64,000 nucleotides of DNA. Source: Actinokineospora bangkokensis (lineage in GTDB: Bacteria > Actinomycetota > Actinomycetes > Mycobacteriales > Pseudonocardiaceae). The notes beneath the pieces are model-generated. The model saw nothing but the letters and a program-made list of their open reading frames with translations. It did no database searches and was not told the origin of the DNA. The translations under genes were made by a program, and so were the position numbers. Positions 11,204-19,100 of the stretch are shown in pieces; positions within the stretch are counted from its first letter, which is position 1; every line of letters begins with the position of its first letter. The DNA is taken from NCBI RefSeq assembly GCF_001940455.1, contig NZ_MKQR01000028.1, positions 226,057-290,056 of the forward strand. The letters are read 5' to 3'.

Positions 11204-11449
11204 ATGACGAACGACAGCGACAGCGACCTGAACGGCCACACCGCCACCACCACGCGCACGCTGCGCCGCAGCCGCACCGACAAGATGGTCGCGGGGGTGT
11301 GCGGCGGGCTCGCGAAGACCCTGGGCGTCGACGCGGCGCTGGTCAGGATCGGCCTCGTCGCCGCGACCCTGCTCGGGTTCGGCGCCGGTGCCCTCATCTA
11401 CCTCGCCGCGTGGATCCTCATCCCCGAGGAGGACGCCCCGGCGTACTAG
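11204..11449 (+). CDS. PspC-domain membrane protein
   Basis: An 81-residue protein with a PspC domain: LRRSRTDKMVAGVCGGLAKTLG leads into a hydrophobic segment (about residues 50-72) ending AWILIPEE. PspC domains sense membrane stress in enterobacteria; stand-alone short actinobacterial versions are less understood. The ATG at 11204 lies six bases after CAGGCT, a likely -10 element, suggesting a leaderless mRNA. It is divergent from arsR but about 100 bases away, so regulation is probably separate. Confidence 0.85.
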   Translation: MTNDSDSDLNGHTATTTRTLRRSRTDKMVAGVCGGLAKTLGVDAALVRIGLVAATLLGFGAGALIYLAAWILIPEEDAPAY

Positions 11450-11518
11450 GTCGTGCGCCTGCCACAGGGGCGGACGAGCCTGCGGCACCTCCCCGGGGGC
11501 AGGCCCTAGCCTGTGGGC

Positions 11519-11818
11519 GTGGGCGGCGAGCAGCGGACAGGTGTGGCGCGGGCCGTCGTCTTCGCCGCCGCGGCGCTGCTGGCGGCGGCGGGAAGCGCCA
11601 CCGCGTTCGCGGTTGCCCTGGCGGGTCCGCTGCTGAGCGGGAACCCGGGCGCGGCGCTCGCCGCCTTCGCCGGGATCCTGCTGGTGGCGCTGGCCCTGGG
11701 CGTGGTGCTGGCGGCGCGGGGCCGCACGAGCCGGGCCATCCTGCTGGCGGGCGGCGGCGCGGTCTTGCTCGGCGGCGCGCTCGCCGTGGTGGTGCTGGCG
11801 CTGCTGCTGCGCGGCTGA
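11519..11818 (+). CDS. small membrane protein, function unknown
   Basis: A 99-residue protein with three alanine/leucine-rich membrane segments (about 7-30, 37-59 and 66-96) and short basic loops such as RGRTSR. No family was recognised. TAGCCT (11507-11512) ends six bases before the GTG at 11519, a pattern repeated across the window, so I prefer this start over the GTG at 11513, which lies immediately after the hexamer. It stands between pspC and the next gene, each with its own apparent promoter. Confidence 0.7.
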   Translation: MGGEQRTGVARAVVFAAAALLAAAGSATAFAVALAGPLLSGNPGAALAAFAGILLVALALGVVLAARGRTSRAILLAGGGAVLLGGALAVVVLALLLRG

Positions 11819-11933
11819 CCGATCTGGCGCAACGCTGACACGGCGCAAATTCGCCGCGGTGCGGTGTATCCCCGGTCGGGGCCCCGGCTCTTAGTGGGTG
11901 TCCGGACGAGCCGACCACCCGGGGGAGGAAGCC

Positions 11934-12335
11934 ATGTCGACCAGCACGAGCGCACCGGATCTCGCGGTGCGCGTCGCGCCCGGCAGGGCTGGGGGCCGGG
12001 TGGGCGGCGGGTCCGGGTCGGCCGCGGCGGTGCGGGGGAGCGCCGCCCGGTCGGCACGGGGGGAAGGGGTCCGGTCCGCGCCGGGGGGCGCGGCCGGACC
12101 GGCGCGGGCGACCGCGGCCGGGGGGTGGGTGCGGGGGCGCACCCTCACCCGGCTGTGGTCGCACGACGCGTCGACCGGGGTCTGGGTCTGGGTCGAGGGG
12201 ACCGGGTGGACGCGGTTGTGCCCCGGGGAGGGGTTCGACCGCCTCGTCGTGGCCGCGGTGGGGGCCGCGCACGACGGGCGCCTGGTGGACTACCGCGTGG
12301 ACGCGGTGGGCCGGATCGAACAGATCCTGGTGTGA
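11934..12335 (+). CDS. hypothetical protein in the sigma-factor cluster
   Basis: A 133-residue protein that I do not recognise. Residues 1-65 are glycine/alanine/arginine-rich and probably disordered. The rest is a compact, tryptophan-rich domain: LTRLWSHDASTGVWVWVEG, then GWTRLCPGEGFDRLV and LVDYRVDAVGRIEQILV, which looks like a small all-beta fold. GGGGGAGGAAGCC before the ATG at 11934 is a strong ribosome binding site. The next gene follows closely, and the four genes to 13926 run in one direction, so this is probably the first gene of a sigma-factor cluster. Confidence 0.7.
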   Translation: MSTSTSAPDLAVRVAPGRAGGRVGGGSGSAAAVRGSAARSARGEGVRSAPGGAAGPARATAAGGWVRGRTLTRLWSHDASTGVWVWVEGTGWTRLCPGEGFDRLVVAAVGAAHDGRLVDYRVDAVGRIEQILV

Positions 12336-12410
12336 GCGGGGGACACGGTGGCGGCGGAGCGGGCGCAGGGGGCCCGCTCCGCCACCGCGGACACGGGCGA
12401 GGAGCGGGCG

Positions 12411-12698
12411 ATGGCAGTGGTGCGCTTGTCGTCGGCGAACGCCGACGGGCTGACCGGGGTGTGCCGGGGGGACACCGTGGAGCTGCGGCTGCCCGCCTGC
12501 CCCGCCGCCGAGCTGGGCTGGCGCTGGCTGCTGCCGGAGGCGCTGCGGCTGGTCGCCGACCGGCCGGGCACCGCGGGCGGGCGCACGCTGACCTTCGCCG
12601 TCACCGCCTCGGGCCTGCACGAGTTCCGGGTGGAGCTGGCGCGGCCGTGGGAGGGCGAGGCGGCGCAGGCGTTCACGTTCGTGCTGCACGCCCCCTAG
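12411..12698 (+). CDS. chagasin-like (I42 family) protease inhibitor domain protein
   Basis: A 95-residue protein resembling chagasin, the I42 inhibitor of papain-type cysteine proteases. Visible are GDTVELRLPACP, then LGWRWLL in place of the usual TGY-W loop, AGGRTLTFAVTASG and the diagnostic RPWE (in ELARPWEGEAAQAF). The domain begins right after the ATG at 12411, which follows GAGGAG by six bases; a GTG at 12348 would add 21 residues. There is no signal peptide, so it should act inside the cell. No cysteine protease gene lies in the window, so its target is unknown, and one inhibitory loop differs from the consensus. Confidence 0.6.
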   Translation: MAVVRLSSANADGLTGVCRGDTVELRLPACPAAELGWRWLLPEALRLVADRPGTAGGRTLTFAVTASGLHEFRVELARPWEGEAAQAFTFVLHAP

Positions 12699-12829
12699 GC
12701 CGGACGCCGGTCGACGACGGGTGCTTAGCCCGGACGGGTGATACCGGGCAGGTGCCCGCGCGCCCGGACCTCCTGGTTCGATGCACTTGTCGCCACCGGC
12801 GAGCACGACCCCGGACGACGAGGAGTGGG

Positions 12830-13441
12830 GTGGACGAGGTGATCAGCGCGGTCGGGACCGATCCACCGCCGTGGGAGGGGTTGCAGGGCGTCGACCGCCA
12901 CGCGGCCTGCCTGCTGGCGGCCAGGGCAGGCGACAAGTCGGGCCTCGACGCCCTCGTGGCCGACCTGACCCCGCTGGTGTGGAACATCTCCCGCGGCGTC
13001 GGCCTGGACCGCTCGGCCGCGGAGGACGTGGTGCAGACGGTGTGGCTCACGCTGCTGCGCAACCTGGAGAAGGTCACCGAGCCCAAGGCCCTGGTGGGCT
13101 GGTTGGTGATCACCACCAAGCGCGAGGCGGTCCGCACCCGCCGCCGCGGCGCCGCGGAGGTCGAGCTGGCCCCCGAGGTCGCCGAGGGCGTCCAGAGCAC
13201 CGAACCGCTCCCGGAGGCCGAGGCCCTGCGCGGCGAGCGCGACCACCGCCTGTGGCGCGCCTTCCACGCCCTGCCCCAGCGCTGCCAGGAGCTGCTGCGC
13301 CTCACCGTCCTGGACGGCCGCGCGGAGTACCGCCTGGTCGCGGAGGCCATGCAGATGCCCAGGGGCAGCATCGGCCCCACCCGCGGCCGCTGCATCCAGA
13401 ACTTGCGCGACCTGTACGACGAGGGGGACGGTGGCAGATGA
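12830..13441 (+). CDS. sigma-70 family RNA polymerase sigma factor (ECF-like)
   Basis: A 203-residue ECF-type sigma factor. Region 2 (about 22-105) contains AAEDVVQTVWLTLLRN, the typical 2.2 segment, then WLVITTKREAVRTRRRG. Region 4 (about 140-198) contains LPQRCQELLRLTVLD and a helix-turn-helix ending GSIGPTRGRCIQNLR. It should direct RNA polymerase to a dedicated promoter set. The GTG at 12830 follows ACGAGGAGTGGG. Its stop overlaps the start of the next gene (ATGA, 13438-13441), so that product is probably its regulator or partner. Confidence 0.88.
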   Translation: MDEVISAVGTDPPPWEGLQGVDRHAACLLAARAGDKSGLDALVADLTPLVWNISRGVGLDRSAAEDVVQTVWLTLLRNLEKVTEPKALVGWLVITTKREAVRTRRRGAAEVELAPEVAEGVQSTEPLPEAEALRGERDHRLWRAFHALPQRCQELLRLTVLDGRAEYRLVAEAMQMPRGSIGPTRGRCIQNLRDLYDEGDGGR

Positions 13442-13926
13442 GGACCATGGACGACCACGAGATGGACCCCGCCGAGCGGGAGCACTGGCTGGCCGAGGTG
13501 GCCCACCTGGTCGACGACCTCGACCCGGTCCCCCCCGGCCTGGTCGAGCGCACCCAGTTCGCCCTCGCCATCGAGGACATCGACGCCGAGGTCGAGCTGG
13601 AGGCCGCCCGCTGGGCCGACTCCCGCCCCCTCGCGGGCGTGCGCGGCGGCGCCCCCGGCACCATCACCTTCTTCGTCGGCGACCTCACCGTCATGGTCAA
13701 CGTCACCCGCACCGGCGAGAGGCAGCGCATCGACGGCTGGCTCGTCCCCGCGGGCGAACACGCCGTCGAGGTCCGCGTCGCCGACCACGACTCCGCCAAG
13801 ACCACGGCCGACGAGGGCGGCCGCTTCGTCCTCACCGAAGTCCCCCGCGGCACCACCCAGATCCTCGTCCGCATGACCGGCGGCCAGAAGCCCCGCACCG
13901 TCGTCACCCCCACCGTCGTGCTCTAG
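13438..13926 (+). CDS. conserved partner of the sigma factor, Ig-like beta domain
   Basis: A 162-residue protein coupled to the sigma factor by an ATGA overlap. Residues 1-60 are acidic and probably helical (ALAIEDIDAEVELE). From about 70 on it is beta-rich, with ITFFVGDLTVMVNVTR, IDGWLVPAGEHAVEVRV, and RFVLTEVPRGTTQILVRM, resembling a carboxypeptidase-regulatory or Ig-like fold. No zinc anti-sigma motif or membrane span is present. Sigma-plus-beta-domain pairs occur in actinobacterial stress or conflict clusters, often with a CHAT protease, but no protease gene follows here. Its role as an anti-sigma or adaptor is inference. Confidence 0.7.
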   Translation: MRTMDDHEMDPAEREHWLAEVAHLVDDLDPVPPGLVERTQFALAIEDIDAEVELEAARWADSRPLAGVRGGAPGTITFFVGDLTVMVNVTRTGERQRIDGWLVPAGEHAVEVRVADHDSAKTTADEGGRFVLTEVPRGTTQILVRMTGGQKPRTVVTPTVVL

Positions 13927-14070
13927 CGGCACGCCGAGCAGTCCCCCTTTCCCCTCTCGCGCAACGGTTCCCACGTCGAGGCCAATCCCAAGGCCGCTTC
14001 GCGACAGCACCACCCCACACAGGAAAAACCCACAGGCGGCTTTCAGCCGCCCCCGAAGCCCCCTTTTGAG

Positions 14071-14200
14071 CAGCGCAACCACCCACCAAACCGCGCCCCC
14101 AAGCCGCTTTCGCAGCAGCGCAACCACCCCCACAACCGCACCCTCAAGCGGCTTTCAAAGCAGCGCAACCACCCGCCCAACCGCACCCGCCAACGGTGTG
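14071..14200. repeat. three 45-bp tandem repeats
   Basis: CAGCGCAACCACCC recurs at 14071, 14116 and 14161, exactly 45 bases apart, each followed by a CAACCGC/AAACCGC segment and CTTTC-type spacers. The same block reappears inverted at about 14616 (GGGTGGTTGCGCTGCTG). It is non-coding and lies between convergent genes. Confidence 0.85.
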
Positions 14201-14207
14201 CCCGGGT

Positions 14208-14339
14208 GGGTGGACTTGCTTGTCCGGGGGTGACGATCATGTGCTACCCACACGGGACGGGCGGGCGTCTTTTCAGCCCGCCTTTTCCCGCCCGACAGCG
14301 CATGATCGTCATAGGGGCCCCGGTCAAGCAAGTCCACCC
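14208..14339. repeat. dispersed palindromic element, divergent copy B'
   Basis: A large hairpin with outer arms GGGTGGACTTGCTTG (14208-14222) and its complement at 14325-14339, an inner pair TGACGATCATG (14231-14241) with 14301-14311, and a GC-rich tip. It keeps the GATCATG core and the GGGGCCCCGG block of the other copies, but the arms have different sequence. Confidence 0.75.
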
Positions 14340-14439
14340 AGCCGGGCTCTTCTCTCAGATCAGGCGTTCTTTTCACGACCGGCCGCAGGCCGGTGCCCGG
14401 GGCTCCGCCCCGGAGGAAAGACCGCGACCTGAAGGGCGT

Positions 14440-14584
14440 GCTCGATGTGGTGGTCTCGTTTGGTCGGGGCCCCTACGGCGATCATGTGCTCGGGGTGGGG
14501 AAAAGGTGAGGCCTGCGGCCCCACCCCCCGCCGTGGGTAGCACATGATCGCCTCCCCCGACCAAACAAGACCACCCCATCGAGC
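14440..14584. repeat. dispersed palindromic element, copy B
   Basis: A 145-bp inverted repeat with the same layout as copies A, C and D. The left arm carries TTTGGTCGGGG and the right arm CCCCGACCAAA, so the C-to-T change in the left arm is matched by G-to-A in the right. Flanks differ from copies A and D and include another short hairpin (about 14398-14413). Confidence 0.88.
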
Positions 14585-14668
14585 AGTCCGAGTGGCGCGT
14601 GTTGCGTCAGCGGGGTGGTTGCGCTGCTGCACAAGCAGCGCTCGGGCGGCGGTGGGCAGGGGCGGCGG

Positions 14669-14848
14669 GCGCGAAGCGCGCGGGGGATGCGCGAAGCGCA
14701 CTGTGGGGCGCGAAGCGCCAATAGTGTGCGGAGCGCGTAGGGGAATGCGCGAAGCGCTGAGTGGGCGCGAAGCGCCGAGGCCGCGCGAAGCGCGTAGTGG
14801 TGCGCGAAGCGCCAGGAAGTAGCGAAGCGCGTGGAGAGAGCGAAGCGG
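14669..14848. repeat. array of GCGCGAAGCGC short hairpins
   Basis: Seven exact copies of GCGCGAAGCGC start at 14669, 14689, 14708, 14747, 14765, 14783 and 14802, with degenerate copies near 14726, 14820 and 14839. Spacing is 18-21 bases, and each unit can form a tiny 4-bp hairpin with a GAA loop. The spacers are not conserved. The array ends just before the stop of the M1 aminopeptidase gene. Confidence 0.85.
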
Positions 14849-14859
14849 GGAAGAAGAGG

Positions 14860-16173
14860 CTAGAGGCGGGGTAGGGCGGTGGTGTGCAGCCAGTTGGTGA
14901 AGAGGGGGGCCAAGGACTTGCCCGCGTGGCGCTCGGCCAAGGCCACGAAGGCGTCGGTGGTGACGGTGGCGTGCTCGTGCTCTCGGGTCCACTCCCGGAC
15001 CAATTGGAAGAAGCGGTCGGTGCCGAGCTCCTTGCGCAGGGCGTGGAGGGTGAGTGCTCCGCGCTGGTAGACGCGGTCGTCGAAGAGGTTGTCCTTGCCG
15101 GGGGCGGAGAGGATGAGGTCCTGGGGCTGGGTCGCCACGGAGCGCCAGGCGCGGTCGGCGAGGACGTCGGCCTTGGGGCCGTGGGCGAGGTCGGACCAGA
15201 GCCACTCGGCGTAGGTGGCGAAGCCCTCGTTGAGCCAGATGTGCTTCCACTCGGCGACGGTGAGGCTGTTGCCGAACCACTGGTGGGCGAGTTCGTGGGC
15301 GATGAGGTTCTCCGAGCCGCGGTGGCCGTCGACGTGGTTGGTGCCGAAGACGGACAGGGACTGGGCCTCGATGGGGGCGTCGAGGTCGGCGTCGGCGACG
15401 ACGACGGCGTAGGTGGGGAAGGGGTAGGGGCCGAAGAGGGTGGTGAAGGCGGCGATCATCTCGCCCTGCCTGGCGAAGTCGTGGCGGGCGGCGGCGGCGA
15501 CGCGGGGTGGGACGGCGAAGCGCTGGGGGACGGGGGTGTCGGCGGTGAAGGTGCCGTACCGTCCTATTTGGAGGCTCAGCAGGTACGTGGGCGTGGGGGC
15601 GGGCAGCACGTACTCCCACGTGGTCGTGGAGGCGGCGCTGCGGCGGGAGGTCAGGGCGCCGGTGACCTCCACGTGGTAGGCCGACCCGGTGGTGACGACG
15701 ACGCGGTAGGCGGCCTTGTCCGACGGGTGGTCGTTGCACGGGAACCAGGTGGGGGCGCCGAGGGGCTGGCTGGCGACGATGACGCCGTCGTCGAGGTGGT
15801 CCCAGCCGAGGTCGCCCCACTGGGGGGTGGGGATGGGCCCGGGGGAGCCGCCGTAGCGGACGTCGACCTCGAACACCCCGCCCGCCGGGAGGGGGCGGGC
15901 GGGGGTGATGACCAGCTTGCCGGCGCGCTGGGCGTGCTTGGCCTGCTTGCCCGCGACCGCGACCCGGGTGGCGCGCAGGCCGTGCAGGTCCAGGGTGAAG
16001 CGGGACAGCGCGTGGGTGGCCACCGCGGTGATCCTGGCCCGGGCCGCGAGGCGGCCCGGGCCGACCTTGTAGTCCAGCTCCAGGTCGTAGAACCGCACCC
16101 GGTAGCCGCCGTTGCCGTGGGCGGGCAGGTAGCTGTCGCCCGAGGTGGGGGCCCCGTGGTCACCTGCGGTCAT
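14860..16173 (-). CDS. M1 family zinc aminopeptidase
   Basis: A 437-residue zinc metallopeptidase. The N-terminal beta domain (about 20-200) is followed by the catalytic domain with HELAHQWFGN at 293-302 and the third zinc ligand in NEGFATYAE (Glu316), the HExxH-x18-E pattern of family M1. The usual GAMEN substrate motif is replaced by PIEAQSL. No signal peptide is seen. It starts 12 bases downstream of the Pls-type NRPS stop, so the two are probably one operon. Epsilon-polylysine-degrading enzymes of Streptomyces are, to my knowledge, M1-type aminopeptidases, so this one may trim or detoxify the NRPS product; that is inference. Confidence 0.9.
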   Translation of the reverse strand: MTAGDHGAPTSGDSYLPAHGNGGYRVRFYDLELDYKVGPGRLAARARITAVATHALSRFTLDLHGLRATRVAVAGKQAKHAQRAGKLVITPARPLPAGGVFEVDVRYGGSPGPIPTPQWGDLGWDHLDDGVIVASQPLGAPTWFPCNDHPSDKAAYRVVVTTGSAYHVEVTGALTSRRSAASTTTWEYVLPAPTPTYLLSLQIGRYGTFTADTPVPQRFAVPPRVAAAARHDFARQGEMIAAFTTLFGPYPFPTYAVVVADADLDAPIEAQSLSVFGTNHVDGHRGSENLIAHELAHQWFGNSLTVAEWKHIWLNEGFATYAEWLWSDLAHGPKADVLADRAWRSVATQPQDLILSAPGKDNLFDDRVYQRGALTLHALRKELGTDRFFQLVREWTREHEHATVTTDAFVALAERHAGKSLAPLFTNWLHTTALPRL

Positions 16174-16185
16174 GGGGCCATCTAA

Positions 16186-19100
16186 TCAGCGGCCCGCGGG
16201 CCACGCCGAGATCGGGTTGCCCAGCCAGCGGGTGCCGGGCGGCACCGACTCGCCGCGCATCACCAGCGACGCCGGGCCGACCGTGGTGCTGTCGCCCACG
16301 GTGGCGCCGGGCAGGGCGATGCCGTGCGGGCCCAGGGTGGCGCCCGCGCCCACGGTGACCGGGGCCATGCTCATGATCCGGTCGTGGAACAGGTGGGTCT
16401 GGACCACCACGCCGCGGTTGACCGTGGCCCCGTCGCCGAGGGTGACCAGGTCCATCTCCGGCAGCCAGTAGGTCTCCACCCACGCGCCGCGGCCGACCCG
16501 GGCGCCGAGGGCGCGCAGCCACGCCGACAGCAGCGGGGTGCCCGTGGTGGCCGGGACGAACCACGGCACCGCCAGCACCTCCACGAACGTGTCCGCCAGC
16601 TCGTTGCGCCACACGAACGAGCTCCACAGCGGGTGCTCCACCGCGCGGAAGCGGCCCACCAGCAGCCACTTCGCCAGCATGGCCACCTCGCACGCCGCGA
16701 TGCCCGCGCCGAGCAGCAGCAACCCGCCGAGCAGCAGGCCCAGCCACCAGCCCAGCCACAGGAACCCGGCGGCGACGAGCACGCCGAGCGCGGCGGTCGC
16801 CATCACCGGCAGCACCCGGCACACCTCGACCAGCGCGCGGGCCAGCACCAGCCGCCGCGGCGGGTCGAAGGTGGTGCTCTCGTCGCCGCCCGCGACCGTG
16901 CGGGGCAGCCGCATCGGGGGCATGCCCAGGTAGGACGAGCCCGCCTTGGCCTTCTTCGGCGTCGAGGACAGCACCCCGACCAGGCCCCGCTTGGGCACCG
17001 CGCGACCGGGGGCGGTCATCCCGGAGTTGCCCAGGAACGCCCGCTTGCCGATCTTGGCCTGCTCGATGCGCAGCCAGCCGCCGCCCAGCTCGTAGGAGGC
17101 GACCATGGTGTCGTCGGCCAGGAACGCGCCGTCGCCGACGGTGGTCATGCTCGGCAGCGCCAGCACGGTGGAGGCCTCCACCCGGCGGCCGACCTTCATG
17201 CCCAGCGCGCGCAGCCACACCGGGGTGGCCAGCGAGGCGTAGAGCGGGAACAGCCCGACCCTGGCCAGGCCCATGACCCGCTCGGTGGCCCAGGCCTGCC
17301 AGGCGACCCGGCTGTGCACCGGGTGCAGGCCCGCGCGCAGGCCGATCGACAGCAGCCGCACCGAGACCAGCACCAGCAGCGCGTAGGCCACCAACCAGGT
17401 CGCGGTGGCGGCCGGCACGCCTGCCAGGGCCCAGCCGAGGGCGGCGGGCAGTGAGGCGGCGCCGGAGACGAACGCGCCCAGCACCAGCAGCGCGGGCACG
17501 GCGGCGAGCACCGGGAACAGGCTCAGCGCGAGCGAGGCCACCGCGTAGGCCAGCACCCAGCGGCGCCTGCGCGGTGGGCGGGCCGGGCGCTGGTGGGCCT
17601 TGCCGTCGCGGCTGGCGGGCGAGCCCGACCAGCGCTCCCCGGCCGGGACCGCGCCGAGCACGCCGGAGCCGGGGGCCACCTCGGCGCGCTTGCCGACCCG
17701 GGCGCCCGGGAACAGGGTGCTGCGCGAGCCCACGGTGGCGCCCGCGCCGACGCGGATGCGGCCGATGCGCAGCACGTCGCCGTCGAGCCAGTGCCCGGAC
17801 AGGTCCACCTCGGGCTCCACGGCCGCGCCCCGGCCCAGCTTGAGCATGCCGGTGACCGGGGGCAGCGAGTGCAGGTCGACGTCGGCGCCGATCCTGGCGC
17901 CGAGCGCGCGGGCGTAGTGGGTCATCCAGGGCGCGCCCGCGAGCGTGGTGGCGCCGGTGAGGTCGACGATCCGCTCCGCGGCCCACAGCCGCAGGTGGAC
18001 GCTGCCGCCGCGCGGGTAGTCGCCGGGGGTGACCCCGCGCAGCAGCAGCCGGGCGCCGCCCGCGGCGATGGCCATCCGGCCCCAGGGGCTCAGGACCAGC
18101 AGCCAGCCGGTGCCCACCGCCCACCACGGGGTCGTCGGCGCCCAGGCGAGGGTGCCGGTGGCGGCGGCGAGGTTGGCCAGGGCGGCCAGCACCACCACCC
18201 AGCGGGCGCCGACGATGGTCAGCAGCGGGACGGTCGCCAGCACCTGCACGACCTGCGCCCGGCGCGGGGTGGGGGTGATGGCGCGCTCGGACTGCACGCC
18301 CGCGGCGGCGGCGTCGACCAGCTCGGCCAGCGCGCCCAGGGTGGGGTGCTGGTAGAGGTCGGCGACGGCGATGCCGGGGGCCTGCTCGCGGATGCGGGAG
18401 ACGAGTTGCGCTGCGGTGAGGCTGCCGCCGCCGTGGTGGAAGAAGTTCGCGTCGGGGCTGCCCGGGGCGACGCCGAGCACGTCGCGCCAGAGCCCGGCGA
18501 GCCACTGCTCGGTGCCTGAGAGCGCGTCGGTGTCAGCTTCGGCGGTGTCGAGGTCCAGCGGCCAGGGCAGCGCGGCCCGGTCGACCTTGCCGGAGGTGCG
18601 GGTGGGCAGGGTGTCGACCTCGGCCAGCAGCGGCACCAGGGCGGCGGGCAGCTGCCTGCGCAGCGCCTCGACCGCGGCGGCGGCGTCGTAGCCGTCCTGG
18701 GTGACGACGTAGCCGACGAGCAGCTGGTTGCCCGCGGCGGTGGCGCGCACGGCCGCGGCGGCGCCCGCCACGCCCGGCAGCGCCTGCAGCGCGGCGTCGA
18801 CCTCGCCCAGCTCGATCCGGCGCCCGCCCAGCTTGACCTGCTCGTCGGCGCGGCCGAGGAACAGCAGCCCGGCCGCCTCGGCGGTCACCAGGTCGCCGCT
18901 GCGGTAGGCGCGCTCCCAGCCCAGGGCGGGCAGCGGGGCGTACTTCTCGGCGTCCTTGGCCGGGTCGAGGTAGCGGGCCAGGCCCGCGCCGCCGATGACC
19001 AGCTGCCCGGAGCCGCCCAGCGGCACCGGCTGGTCGTCCTCGTCGACCACGGCCAGCTCCCAGCCGTCCAGCGGCAGCCCGATGCGCACCGGGCCCTCGC

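Noticed and set aside
14669-14848. CRISPR array
   Set aside because: Repeats are 11 bases, spacers only 7-10 bases, and no cas genes are present.
14360-15820. 486-residue minus-strand frame through the repeat block
   Set aside because: It is made of the palindromic element and the short-hairpin array, then an out-of-frame shadow of the M1 aminopeptidase.
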